From positions 1 to 33,867 of the IMG/VR virus record IMGVR_UViG_3300042922_000586: a stretch of 33,867 nucleotides of DNA; one strand, 5' to 3'. Below, in pieces: positions 14,172 to 19,713 of the stretch. How positions within the stretch are numbered: position 1 is the first letter of the stretch; every line of letters begins with the position of its first letter. The translations under genes and the position numbers were made by a program. Source of the DNA: a virus. Under the pieces are notes generated by a model. It was not told where the DNA came from. It searched no databases and saw nothing but the letters and a program-made list of their open reading frames with translations.

Positions 14172-14204
14172 ATAAAGAGACGGTTATTCCGTCTCTTTAT
14201 TATT
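14171..14204. terminator. 13-bp perfect bidirectional terminator at the left edge of the regulatory island
   Basis: AATAAAGAGACGG (14171-14183) is perfectly inverted as CCGTCTCTTTATT (14189-14201) around TTATT. T-rich flanks lie on both sides. It ends the tail operon from the left and the leftward repressor gene from the right; the repressor stop codon sits in the loop. A slightly degenerate copy is at 15383-15414. Confidence 0.82.
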
Positions 14205-15050
14205 GGGGTCGTATTCTACTTTTGTAATTACGCCCATGATCCTAAGTCTGTTTGCATCTTCTGGGCGTATTATTAGCGGTTTATCAGAACCGGTATTTAA
14301 TAAAATTAAGTCACCCTCCCTGAAAAACCTAGCTATTAGCATAGAAAATTCATCTTCACCATAACCACCGAAAATAAGCGTATTGTTAGGTATCGTTTCA
14401 AAATCGAAAGAAGTATCGACGTAAATAATGCTATTACTTGGGACAAAGGCGCTTAAAGTCCGGTCAGAAGGCAGTTTGAAACAAGCAATATCATTTGCCA
14501 TAACATCGTCTACTTTTAACCATGTTCTATCCATATCCGGGAATTTATTCATATCAAAAAAAGGAATTCTTATAAGTCTTCTATCTTCTTCATTGTGTGT
14601 TGGATTCGTGTATTTATTGATTATCTCCATATAATGGATAATGAAGTCGATTTGTTTCTCGATAGATTTTGAGTATAGGAATTTAAGAAAGTCTTCCTTC
14701 GTCTTGAATTGCTTTTCTTCATCTATTCCATCGACGTCTTCTGCCATCTCTTGATAAACTTGATCAACTAACGTATCCCAACGTTCCATGTATTGTTGAA
14801 GTAACTTTTGGATAGGTTCCGGGGCTTTATCGATATAACCTTCCATAATAAGCTTCTGCGGATCTTGTTTGCAGATTATTGCAATGGCTTTAGATATCTC
14901 TTCGGATGGAGGGGGCATTCTGCCTGTCTGGATTCGTGAAATAGTAGAAGGATCAATCATTACCCCCATTTTTTCACATTCATTTGCAATCTGACGAAGC
15001 GTTAGACCGCTTTCTTTTGTATATTGTGCCAATAGATCTTTATAAGACAT
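14184..15050 (-). CDS. CI-like repressor: HTH plus S24-like C-terminal domain (switch 1)
   Basis: A 288-residue leftward regulator. The start is the second ATG (codon at 15048-15050), six bases after GGGGGA; the first ATG abuts that SD. Residues 1-60 are an XRE-type HTH with a longer turn (SGLTLRQIANECEKMGVMIDPSTISRIQTGRMPPPSEEI). A helical linker follows, then a C-terminal beta domain like S24/LexA proteins (FVPSNSIIYVDTSFDF, FSMLIARFF, PLIIRPE, RIMGVI). The usual catalytic lysine position reads as R in ARFF, so self-cleavage is doubtful. The HTH is a paralogue of the rightward proteins at 15252 and 16267. The gene ends KETE, exactly as the next leftward repressor. Confidence 0.82.
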   Translation of the reverse strand: MSYKDLLAQYTKESGLTLRQIANECEKMGVMIDPSTISRIQTGRMPPPSEEISKAIAIICKQDPQKLIMEGYIDKAPEPIQKLLQQYMERWDTLVDQVYQEMAEDVDGIDEEKQFKTKEDFLKFLYSKSIEKQIDFIIHYMEIINKYTNPTHNEEDRRLIRIPFFDMNKFPDMDRTWLKVDDVMANDIACFKLPSDRTLSAFVPSNSIIYVDTSFDFETIPNNTLIFGGYGEDEFSMLIARFFREGDLILLNTGSDKPLIIRPEDANRLRIMGVITKVEYDPNNKETE

Positions 15051-15085
15051 AGTCATTCCCCCATAATAACAAATATAACAAATAT

Positions 15086-15189
15086 TAGTTACATTAATTA
15101 TATTATACTCGATTTCTGCAATGCGTAAACGAGAATTGCAGAAAAAAATATATTTTACTATTGCATTTAACGGAAACGAGAGTTATAAT
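15086..15189. promoter_or_regulatory. Divergent promoters and operator repeats of switch 1
   Basis: Rightward promoter: TTGCAT (15161-15166), 17 bases, TATAAT (15184-15189). Leftward: TATAAT on the minus strand around 15102-15107 with a GTTTAC-like -35 about 17 bases upstream. Between them lies a 10-bp perfect inverted repeat, TTTCTGCAAT (15113-15122) and ATTGCAGAAA (15135-15144). AAACGAGA occurs twice (15127-15134 and 15174-15181). These are likely binding sites of the adjacent repressor. Confidence 0.65.
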
Positions 15190-15217
15190 AAAAACAAGAA
15201 TTTCCCCAATGAGAAAT

Positions 15218-15233
15218 GCGGAAATTTAATAAA
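15218..15233 (+). repeat. 16-bp repeat, copy 1 (vestige of a Cro-like gene end)
   Basis: GCGGAAATTTAATAAA here is identical to 16231-16246. In copy 2 it encodes the final AEI-stop of the Cro-like protein and the leader of the next HTH gene. Here the same frame gives NAEI-stop, but no gene precedes it, only the promoter. This looks like the remnant of a deleted Cro-like gene. Confidence 0.7.
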
Positions 15234-15251
15234 TAGAAAGGAGGTAATTTT

Positions 15252-15374
15252 ATGAAAGAAACAGAGTATGAGAAATTATTAAAAGAGGCAATCAACGCTA
15301 CGGGGTTGACACTTCGCCGCATATCATACAAATTCGATGAAATTGGTGCCAATATAGACCCAACGTATTTATAG
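15252..15374 (+). pseudogene. Truncated copy of the stand-alone HTH gene (switch 1)
   Basis: A 40-residue ORF from ATG 15252 with an AAAGGAGG SD. It reads MKETEYEKLLKEAINATGLTLRRISYKFDEIGANIDPTYL then TAG. It aligns without gaps to the first 40 residues of the 91-residue protein at 16267 (MDKPDYKKILKEAIQATGLTLRR...DPSYL). The next codons remain recognisable at DNA level (TAG for TCG, then CTACAA for TTGCAA) before the sequence runs into the terminator of the next leftward gene. So a nonsense change and a truncating join have removed the recognition half of the HTH. The intact promoter and SD mean a short peptide could still be made. Confidence 0.8.
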
Positions 15375-15382
15375 GGACTACA

Positions 15383-15414
15383 ATAAAAGAAGCGGTTATT
15401 CCGTCTCTTTTGTA
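15383..15414. terminator. Degenerate copy of the left-edge terminator
   Basis: AAAAGAAGCGG (15385-15395) pairs with CCGTCTCTTTT (15401-15411) with one G-U and one mismatch, same TTATT loop as at 14171-14204. It ends the leftward gene of switch 2 and, like the first, encodes the last codons KETE-stop of that gene. Confidence 0.7.
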
Positions 15415-15896
15415 GCAAGTATTAATTTGTCTTTAACTATTAATTTCAAGGTGCTAAAAACTGCCTCTGTCAGGCTTTTAATAAAAACGGCTTCAAACGA
15501 AGCTGCTTGGTTTAAAAAAATAGAACCTAATTCTATGAATTCATCTTTAGTTAGGCGGTAGTATGTAGCGTTTTTTGAATCTCCTTCTTTTGTAATACAA
15601 AAATCAAAAATGAGATTGGAACCATCTTGCATAACTTTATAGTCTATTCCTACTCGGTAAAAAAGGGCAACTATCGGATCAATTAACTCATCTTTTTGTG
15701 TTTTAGGATCTTTAATTAATTGGTCAACGCTGGTATCGATCATCCCGGCGATTTGTATTAAAGTTTCATATTTCGGCTCTTTCCCATTCTCCCAACTAAT
15801 ATATGTGGAGTATTTTACATCAAGAAACTCGGCCATTTCCTTGACGCTGTAACCCCAAATTTCCCTGTGTCGCTTTAAGTTATCAGCAAATGCCAT
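15396..15896 (-). CDS. XRE-family repressor (switch 2)
   Basis: A 166-residue leftward regulator starting at the ATG at 15894-15896, with GAGG about 10 bases upstream. Residues 3-60 form a standard Cro/CI HTH (LKRHREIWGYSVKEMAEFLDVKYSTYISWENGKEPKYETLIQIAGMIDTSVDQL). The C-terminal 100 residues are an alpha/beta domain without recognisable peptidase motifs (NLIFDFCITKEG...TYYRLTKDEFIELGSIFLNQAASF), possibly for oligomerisation or signal sensing. It ends LATKETE, sharing its last four residues and terminator with the switch 1 repressor though the proteins are otherwise unrelated. Confidence 0.8.
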   Translation of the reverse strand: MAFADNLKRHREIWGYSVKEMAEFLDVKYSTYISWENGKEPKYETLIQIAGMIDTSVDQLIKDPKTQKDELIDPIVALFYRVGIDYKVMQDGSNLIFDFCITKEGDSKNATYYRLTKDEFIELGSIFLNQAASFEAVFIKSLTEAVFSTLKLIVKDKLILATKETE

Positions 15897-15926
15897 CTTG
15901 TCACATCCTCATACGAAGTAAATTTG

Positions 15927-16021
15927 TTTCACTATTAGGAAAAATAATTTCACTAATGGTATTGAAGTTTTAGAAAACATATATTATACTAATAGTGTAA
16001 TAAAAAATACTATTAGTGAAA
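15927..16021. promoter_or_regulatory. Four operators in two 21-bp-spaced pairs, with promoter (switch 2)
   Basis: The palindromic core CACTAWTAGTG occurs four times: TTTCACTATTAG at 15927-15938, TTTCACTAATGG at 15948-15959, ACTAATAGTGTAA at 15988-16000 and ACTATTAGTGAAA at 16009-16021. Within each pair the spacing is exactly 21 bp, and the two pairs are in opposite orientation. The rightward promoter TTGAAG (15962-15967), 17 bases, TATACT (15985-15990) lies between and overlaps the third site. This fits cooperative repressor binding blocking one or both promoters. Confidence 0.82.
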
Positions 16022-16032
16022 GAAGGTGAATT

Positions 16033-16242
16033 ATGATAATCGATAGAGAAAAGTTCAATATTGCTCTTGCGACACAAAAAGAAACGCTAGAGGGCATTAG
16101 TCGCAAAGCAGGAGTAACCAAAAAGACCATATGTAATATGAAAAAAGGGAAAAATGTTGCACCTAGAACAATTGGGATGGTTGCAGAAGCTTTAAGCGTT
16201 TCCGTTGCTGGCTTATTAAAAGAGGATAGAGCGGAAATTTAA
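16033..16242 (+). CDS. Cro-like HTH protein (switch 2)
   Basis: A 69-residue rightward protein from ATG 16033 with AGAAGGTGA at good distance. It is almost entirely an XRE HTH (FNIALATQKETLEGISRKAGVTKKTICNMKKGKNVAPRTIGMVAEALSVSVAGLL). It is the first gene after the operator array, the classic Cro position opposite the repressor at 15396. Its final codons form copy 2 of the 16-bp repeat. Confidence 0.82.
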   Translation: MIIDREKFNIALATQKETLEGISRKAGVTKKTICNMKKGKNVAPRTIGMVAEALSVSVAGLLKEDRAEI

Positions 16243-16246
16243 TAAA
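16231..16246 (+). repeat. 16-bp repeat, copy 2
   Basis: GCGGAAATTTAATAAA, identical to 15218-15233. Here it spans the last codons of the Cro-like gene and the start of the leader of the HTH gene at 16267. Confidence 0.7.
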
Positions 16247-16266
16247 CAGGAAGAAGGGAAATGACC

Positions 16267-16542
16267 ATGGATAAACCGGATTACAAAAAAATATTAAAAG
16301 AAGCCATACAGGCTACTGGGTTAACGCTTCGCCGTGTTTCGTTTAAATTTGATGAATGCGGAACGAATCTAGATCCATCGTATTTATCGCGATTGCAAAC
16401 CGGAAAATTACCACCTGCATCTGATGAATTGAATAAAAAAATTGCCGAAGTTCTTGATATTAACGAAACAACACTGCGATTAGCTGCGCACCTATCAAAA
16501 ATACCCGAAGATTTATTACCGTACCTTGAAATTAAAGAGTAG
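16267..16542 (+). CDS. Stand-alone HTH protein, paralogue of the switch 1 repressor DNA-binding domain
   Basis: A 91-residue protein. ATG 16267 is 8 bases after AAGGG and aligns with the start of the truncated copy at 15252; ATG 16261 is too close to the SD. Residues 1-60 match the HTH of the CI-like protein at 14184 closely (GLTLRRVSFKFDECGTNLDPSYLSRLQTGKLPPASDELNKKIAEVL). A short tail (RLAAHLSKIPEDLLPYLEIKE) follows, and there is no S24-like domain. It may bind the switch 1 operators without responding to the inducing signal, or act as a co-regulator. Cotranscribed with the Cro-like gene. Confidence 0.8.
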   Translation: MDKPDYKKILKEAIQATGLTLRRVSFKFDECGTNLDPSYLSRLQTGKLPPASDELNKKIAEVLDINETTLRLAAHLSKIPEDLLPYLEIKE

Positions 16543-16557
16543 CAAAAGCGGTAAATG

Positions 16558-17169
16558 TCATCTAATCAACTCAGAAGGCCACGATACAGTAATGGTATAT
16601 TCTTCCTCACTATCGGGGATTTCATCGTGATAATGCAATGCAATTTCATCAACAACCCTATTTTCAACTTCTTGTCTAAACCAGAAAGGTGCTTGAGCGA
16701 ATTGTTTAATTAGTAAGTAATTCTGCTTAGCAGTATCGTCTATTGCTTCTTTGGTATCTTGATATGCGGGATTGCTAATCTCTATTTCTATATCCAACTT
16801 AGATATTTCTTTACCGGTAGTCCCTGATTCGTCATCCTCTAAAAAGAAACGATAATCAATGGTGGTAATAGCATAAAAAGTAAATGTTGATTTTTTGCCT
16901 TTCTCTGTAATCGACAATGTAATTAAAAATTGATCTTCATATATTTTATCAAGCCTAACATAAATGTCATAAGGCAAAAATGAAAAAAACTGTTCGGGAG
17001 TTATTTGCAAATAAATACATAGTTTATTTAATGTGTCGAACTGAATTCCTTGATTAGTGTTATTACTAAGCGCGGTCAAAGTAGTTCTGGATATACCGGT
17101 ATCCTCAGAAACCTTTGTGATCCGCAAATTTCGTTCGGCAAACAACAACATAAGATTTGTTCGAATCAA
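16558..17169 (-). CDS. HTH regulator with C-terminal sensor-like domain (switch 3)
   Basis: A 203-residue leftward regulator. I use TTG (codon at 17167-17169), about 6 bases after AGAGAGGTG. Longer readings add an unlikely Cys-rich leader that would cross the promoter. Residues 5-60 are an HTH (LLFAERNLRITKVSEDTGISRTTLTALSNN...FDTLNKLCIYLQITPEQFF) closely related to the rightward protein at 17299. The C-terminal part is acidic and beta-rich (YVRLDKIYEDQFLITLSITEKGKKSTFTFYAITTIDYRFFLEDDE) and not recognised. No terminator copy follows, unlike switches 1 and 2. Confidence 0.78.
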   Translation of the reverse strand: MIRTNLMLLFAERNLRITKVSEDTGISRTTLTALSNNTNQGIQFDTLNKLCIYLQITPEQFFSFLPYDIYVRLDKIYEDQFLITLSITEKGKKSTFTFYAITTIDYRFFLEDDESGTTGKEISKLDIEIEISNPAYQDTKEAIDDTAKQNYLLIKQFAQAPFWFRQEVENRVVDEIALHYHDEIPDSEEEYTITVSWPSELIR

Positions 17170-17184
17170 TACAATCACCTCTCT

Positions 17185-17276
17185 GCATAATGTACAATAT
17201 ATTGAACGAAAAAGCAATTGACATAGCAATATGGCTAGTGTACAATGATTTTATAAAACGTTCAGAGTATTGGACA
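17185..17276. promoter_or_regulatory. Divergent promoters and operators of switch 3
   Basis: Rightward promoter: TTGACA (17218-17223), 17 bases, TACAAT (17241-17246), near consensus. Leftward: a TTGCTT -35 with a 17-base spacer and TACATT -10 on the minus strand around 17187-17215. Operator-like sites: TGTACAAT-AT-ATTGAACG (17191-17208), TGTACAAT (17239-17246) over the rightward -10, and CGTTCAGA-GT-ATTGGACA (17259-17276). The sequence is unrelated to the operators of switches 1 and 2. Confidence 0.75.
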
Positions 17277-17298
17277 AATATGGAGATGGTGCGAAGGG

Positions 17299-17511
17299 AT
17301 GATTAGTATAATTAACAATAACTTTTCAACTATATTAGGGAAAAGACTATTGAAAATTAGCAAAGTGGCTAACGACACTGGAATATCTCGCACAACGCTT
17401 ACCAATCTATATTATAAAAGAAGTCAACTTGTTTCTTTCGATGTCCTTGAAAAACTGTGTACATATTTAGGCTGTAATATAGGCGATATTCTTGAACATA
17501 GGCAACAGTAA
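17299..17511 (+). CDS. Small Cro-like HTH protein (switch 3)
   Basis: A 70-residue protein consisting of one HTH (LGKRLLKISKVANDTGISRTTLTNLYYKRSQLVSFDVLEKLCTYLGCNIGDILEHR). It is a paralogue of the leftward regulator: both share the segment DTGISRTTLT and the LxxLCxYL end. ATG 17299 is used with GGAGATGG about 9 bases upstream; GAAGGG abuts it, so a slightly later start is possible. It lies directly downstream of a near-consensus promoter and could repress its own and the opposing promoter. Confidence 0.78.
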   Translation: MISIINNNFSTILGKRLLKISKVANDTGISRTTLTNLYYKRSQLVSFDVLEKLCTYLGCNIGDILEHRQQ

Positions 17512-17548
17512 GCCAATGCGGCATTTGTTTGTGGTGAGGGGGTTGGGT

Positions 17549-18490
17549 ATGGATTACGAGATTCATGAGGTAGCCAATATCTTTCCGATGATGAGCAATA
17601 GTGAGTTTGCCGGGTTAGTGGAAGATATTCAGAAGAACGGACAACGCGAGTCCATATGGTTGCACCAGGGAAAGATCATTGATGGCAGAAACCGGTATAA
17701 GGCATGTTCTCAATTAGGAATTGAGCCCAAGGTTAAGGAGTGGGACGGCAAAGGAAGTATGGTTGACTTTATCGTCAGCATGAATTTTCATCGACGAAAT
17801 ATGGATGAGAGCCAAAGGGCAATGGTCGGGGCTAAAATTAAACATATCTTTGAAGAGGATGCGCGAAAAAGAATGCTCGCCACTCAAAATAACAACCAAG
17901 GAAAGCAGCTAAGACCGAAAGAGCCTAGCTGCGATAAAGGAACTTCTGCTGAAAAAGCCGCTAAGATGGTTAACTCCTCTAACTCATCCGTGAAACGCGC
18001 TTTTAAAGTTGTGCAAAATGGCGTTCCGGAATTAGTTCAAGCCGTTGAAACTGGAAAAGTATCTGTAACCAGGGCCTACGAGATTGCCAAACTACCAGAA
18101 GAAAAACAGTCTGAAGTCATTCAAAACAATTTTAAGGGAGATGTTGAGACCAAGAGGAAGGAAGATAATGCAGTGGAAGATTCTAAGCCTACCCCGAAAG
18201 CTAAGTCTAAATCGAACCCATTCTTAAAACCATACCAATATACCCCGCCATTACACGTGGAAGCTCCTGTGCTGCAGAAGATGCTTGAAGATGTCAATAT
18301 GACTGTCATGCGGTTTATGAGTGAGTTTGAAACTGAGTTGTATCAACTGGAAGAAATGGGTGATTTCCAATATAAGATTGGAGCCTATGTGGATGCATTT
18401 CATAAGCATGGTAATAAGCTGGAAGCCTTAATTGAATTAAAAAAGGGGATGGAGAAAGATGCTCGCAAAGTACGAAAGTCTGCCAATTAA
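17549..18490 (+). CDS. ParB-like N-terminal domain protein
   Basis: A 313-residue protein with ParB/Sulfiredoxin-type fold. The start ATG 17549 follows GTGAGGGGGTTGG; the TTG at 17492 inside the previous gene is unlikely. The N-terminus has the ParB layout (NIFPMMSNSEFAGLVEDIQKNGQRESIWLHQGKIIDGRNRYKAC), with the II(D)GRNR motif. An HTH-like part follows (DKGTSAEKAAKMVNSSNSSVKRAFKVVQNGVPELVQAVETGKVSVTRAYEIAKLP), then a Lys/Pro-rich linker and a helical end. Chromosomal ParB partitions DNA, but phage relatives are usually regulators or nuclease-like proteins. No ParA gene or parS-like array is visible, so partitioning is not supported here. Confidence 0.8.
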   Translation: MDYEIHEVANIFPMMSNSEFAGLVEDIQKNGQRESIWLHQGKIIDGRNRYKACSQLGIEPKVKEWDGKGSMVDFIVSMNFHRRNMDESQRAMVGAKIKHIFEEDARKRMLATQNNNQGKQLRPKEPSCDKGTSAEKAAKMVNSSNSSVKRAFKVVQNGVPELVQAVETGKVSVTRAYEIAKLPEEKQSEVIQNNFKGDVETKRKEDNAVEDSKPTPKAKSKSNPFLKPYQYTPPLHVEAPVLQKMLEDVNMTVMRFMSEFETELYQLEEMGDFQYKIGAYVDAFHKHGNKLEALIELKKGMEKDARKVRKSAN

Positions 18491-19253
18491 CAGTTTGTTT
18501 ATTGACCCTACATATCAGCGCGATATCAATCACGGTAAAATCAAAGAATGGGGCAAGAACTTCGATGATTCGCTTATTGGAGCCATTGAAGTAGCCGAGC
18601 GCAGTAATGGTACTTATGCAATACTGGATGGACAGCATAGATGGCATTTACTTAAGTCGAAAAATTACAAGACGGTCCCTTGTCTGGTCCATTCCGAGAT
18701 GACGGTTCAGGAAGAGGCATTAAAATTTAAAGAACTCAATGCTAACATAAATAGATTGAGTGAACTTGAAAAGTTCTGGGCTATGATAGGGGCGTGCAAT
18801 TCGAAGCATCTGGAAATTATGAATTTAATAAGTAAAAACGGACTATCTGTTGCCAGGCGTTCCGGTTCAAAGTCTAGCCAGTGCTACCAAATTGCTGCAA
18901 TCGGCAAAATTATGATGATTGAAAAAACATATGGCAATCACATTCTAGACAATACGTTGTCTTTCGTGACTAACGTATGGCCGGGTAACGGATATTCCTT
19001 AAAAGGTCTTATTCTTGAAGGTGTGGCAATTTTTCTATATCGACATCTTAGAAATGTTAAGTTTAATCTTAAAAACGCTCAGAAGAAGTTCTCAATACTT
19101 AATACGGAAATTGTGCTGGCAAAAGCAAGAGATAAATCTAAGCTTTATGGAAGCGGAGTGCAGTATAATATTGCCGATCTTCTTGCCGAAGCATATAACA
19201 AAGGGTTGACCCAAGACAATAAACTCAGATGGGAAGGCCAGTCGGACAAATAA
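18459..19253 (+). CDS. Second ParB-like/DGQHR protein
   Basis: A 264-residue protein overlapping the first ParB-like gene by 32 bases, with GGAG four bases before ATG 18459. The ParB-like core reads LPINSLFIDPTYQRDINHGKIKEWGKNFDDSLIGAIEVAERSNGTYAILDGQHRWHLLKSKN. Its DGQHR motif is shared with DndB-like and plasmid/phage DUF6551-type proteins. The helical C-terminal half (EEALKFKELNANINRLSELEKFWAMIGA, ending ADLLAEAYNKGL) is typical of that family. Tight coupling suggests the two ParB-like proteins work together, possibly as a heteromeric DNA-binding or nucleotide-dependent complex. Function unknown. Confidence 0.75.
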   Translation: MLAKYESLPINSLFIDPTYQRDINHGKIKEWGKNFDDSLIGAIEVAERSNGTYAILDGQHRWHLLKSKNYKTVPCLVHSEMTVQEEALKFKELNANINRLSELEKFWAMIGACNSKHLEIMNLISKNGLSVARRSGSKSSQCYQIAAIGKIMMIEKTYGNHILDNTLSFVTNVWPGNGYSLKGLILEGVAIFLYRHLRNVKFNLKNAQKKFSILNTEIVLAKARDKSKLYGSGVQYNIADLLAEAYNKGLTQDNKLRWEGQSDK

Positions 19254-19305
19254 AAAAGACCGCTTGCGGCGGCCAACACGTTAGGTAGATTATAACATAG
19301 ACAAT

Positions 19306-19384
19306 TAAAAATTAAAAGAGTTAATTGCGACATCTTGGCGGGTGAGCAATTAACTCTAGCAGCAACCCTTGCCGGGGTACAACT
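19306..19384 (-). ncRNA. Predicted leftward small RNA, about 78 nt, with intrinsic terminator
   Basis: On the minus strand a promoter (19391-19420) is followed by about 27 nt and then a 12-bp perfect stem, AGAGTTAATTGC (minus copy of 19346-19357) with GCAATTAACTCT (minus copy of 19317-19328), loop 17, and TTTTAATTTTT. This is a complete small-RNA gene: promoter, start, terminator. No ORF fits. The 5' part carries CCGGCAAGGGTTGCTGCT. Confidence 0.55.
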
Positions 19385-19440
19385 ACTATTATTATACCCA
19401 CTTTATATTATTTTAGTCAATACCTCCTCCGGCAAGGGTT
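19364..19440. repeat. 12-bp perfect inverted repeat flanking the promoter loop
   Basis: AACCCTTGCCGG (19364-19375) and CCGGCAAGGGTT (19429-19440) enclose 53 AT-rich bases. GGTA (19376-19379) and TACC (19421-19424) extend the pairing past a 4-base bulge. The arms could fold in RNA, or mark a small mobile-element remnant of 77 bp with terminal inverted repeats; no convincing target duplication is seen. Confidence 0.65.
19391..19420 (-). promoter_or_regulatory. Leftward promoter of the predicted small RNA
   Basis: On the minus strand TTGACT (complement of 19415-19420), 18 bases, TATAAT (complement of 19391-19396). Near-consensus elements inside the AT-rich loop of the inverted repeat. Confidence 0.65.
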
Positions 19441-19458
19441 TAAATGAGGGAGGGTATT
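19419..19458 (+). promoter_or_regulatory. Hairpin that hides the ribosome binding site of the 19462 gene
   Basis: AATACCTCC (19419-19427) pairs with GGAGGGTATT (19449-19458) in a 9-bp stem with one bulged G, covering the whole SD of ATG 19462. The loop contains the right arm of the 12-bp inverted repeat. An alternative fold pairs that arm with 19364-19375 and would break this stem. This is a possible translational switch. Confidence 0.55.
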
Positions 19459-19461
19459 TTT

Positions 19462-19713
19462 ATGCCAAAAATTATTCCGACGGAATTCGGAGTAAACTTA
19501 GGATACATAGATAAGATAATCCTGGTTGACGGAACCGTACTTGAGAATTGTCAGGTTTTATATAACTCGCCAATCCCTAATACAAAGCAAATTGAAATAA
19601 TCTTCGCCATCGCTAATGAAACTTCCAAGCAAATCATTGGTGCTGCCAATCATACATGGTCTGCTCAGCCAGATATCATGATTAAACATTCCTTCTTTGG
19701 AGGTGCTAATTGA
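19462..19713 (+). CDS. Small protein of unknown function upstream of the antirepressor
   Basis: An 83-residue protein, MPKIIPTEFGVNLGYIDKIILVDGTVLENCQVLYNSPIP and onward, mostly beta-type, with one Cys. ATG 19462 is 7 bases after GAGGGAGGG; ATG 19444 lies before that SD. Its stop overlaps the start of the Bro-N gene, so it is translationally coupled to it. The SD is buried in a predicted hairpin, suggesting controlled translation. I do not recognise the family; the context suggests a role with the antirepressor or in its regulation. Confidence 0.65.
   Translation: MPKIIPTEFGVNLGYIDKIILVDGTVLENCQVLYNSPIPNTKQIEIIFAIANETSKQIIGAANHTWSAQPDIMIKHSFFGGAN

Noticed and set aside
15927-16021. CRISPR-like array
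   Set aside because: The four repeats are short palindromes in opposing orientation around a promoter, without spacers of uniform length; they are operators.
17549-19253. Plasmid partition system
   Set aside because: No ParA ATPase and no parS-like repeat array were found in the window.
19364-19440. Mobile element remnant with 12-bp terminal inverted repeats
   Set aside because: No target-site duplication and no second copy in the window; the promoter and SD-pairing content suits a regulatory region better. Kept only as an alternative.
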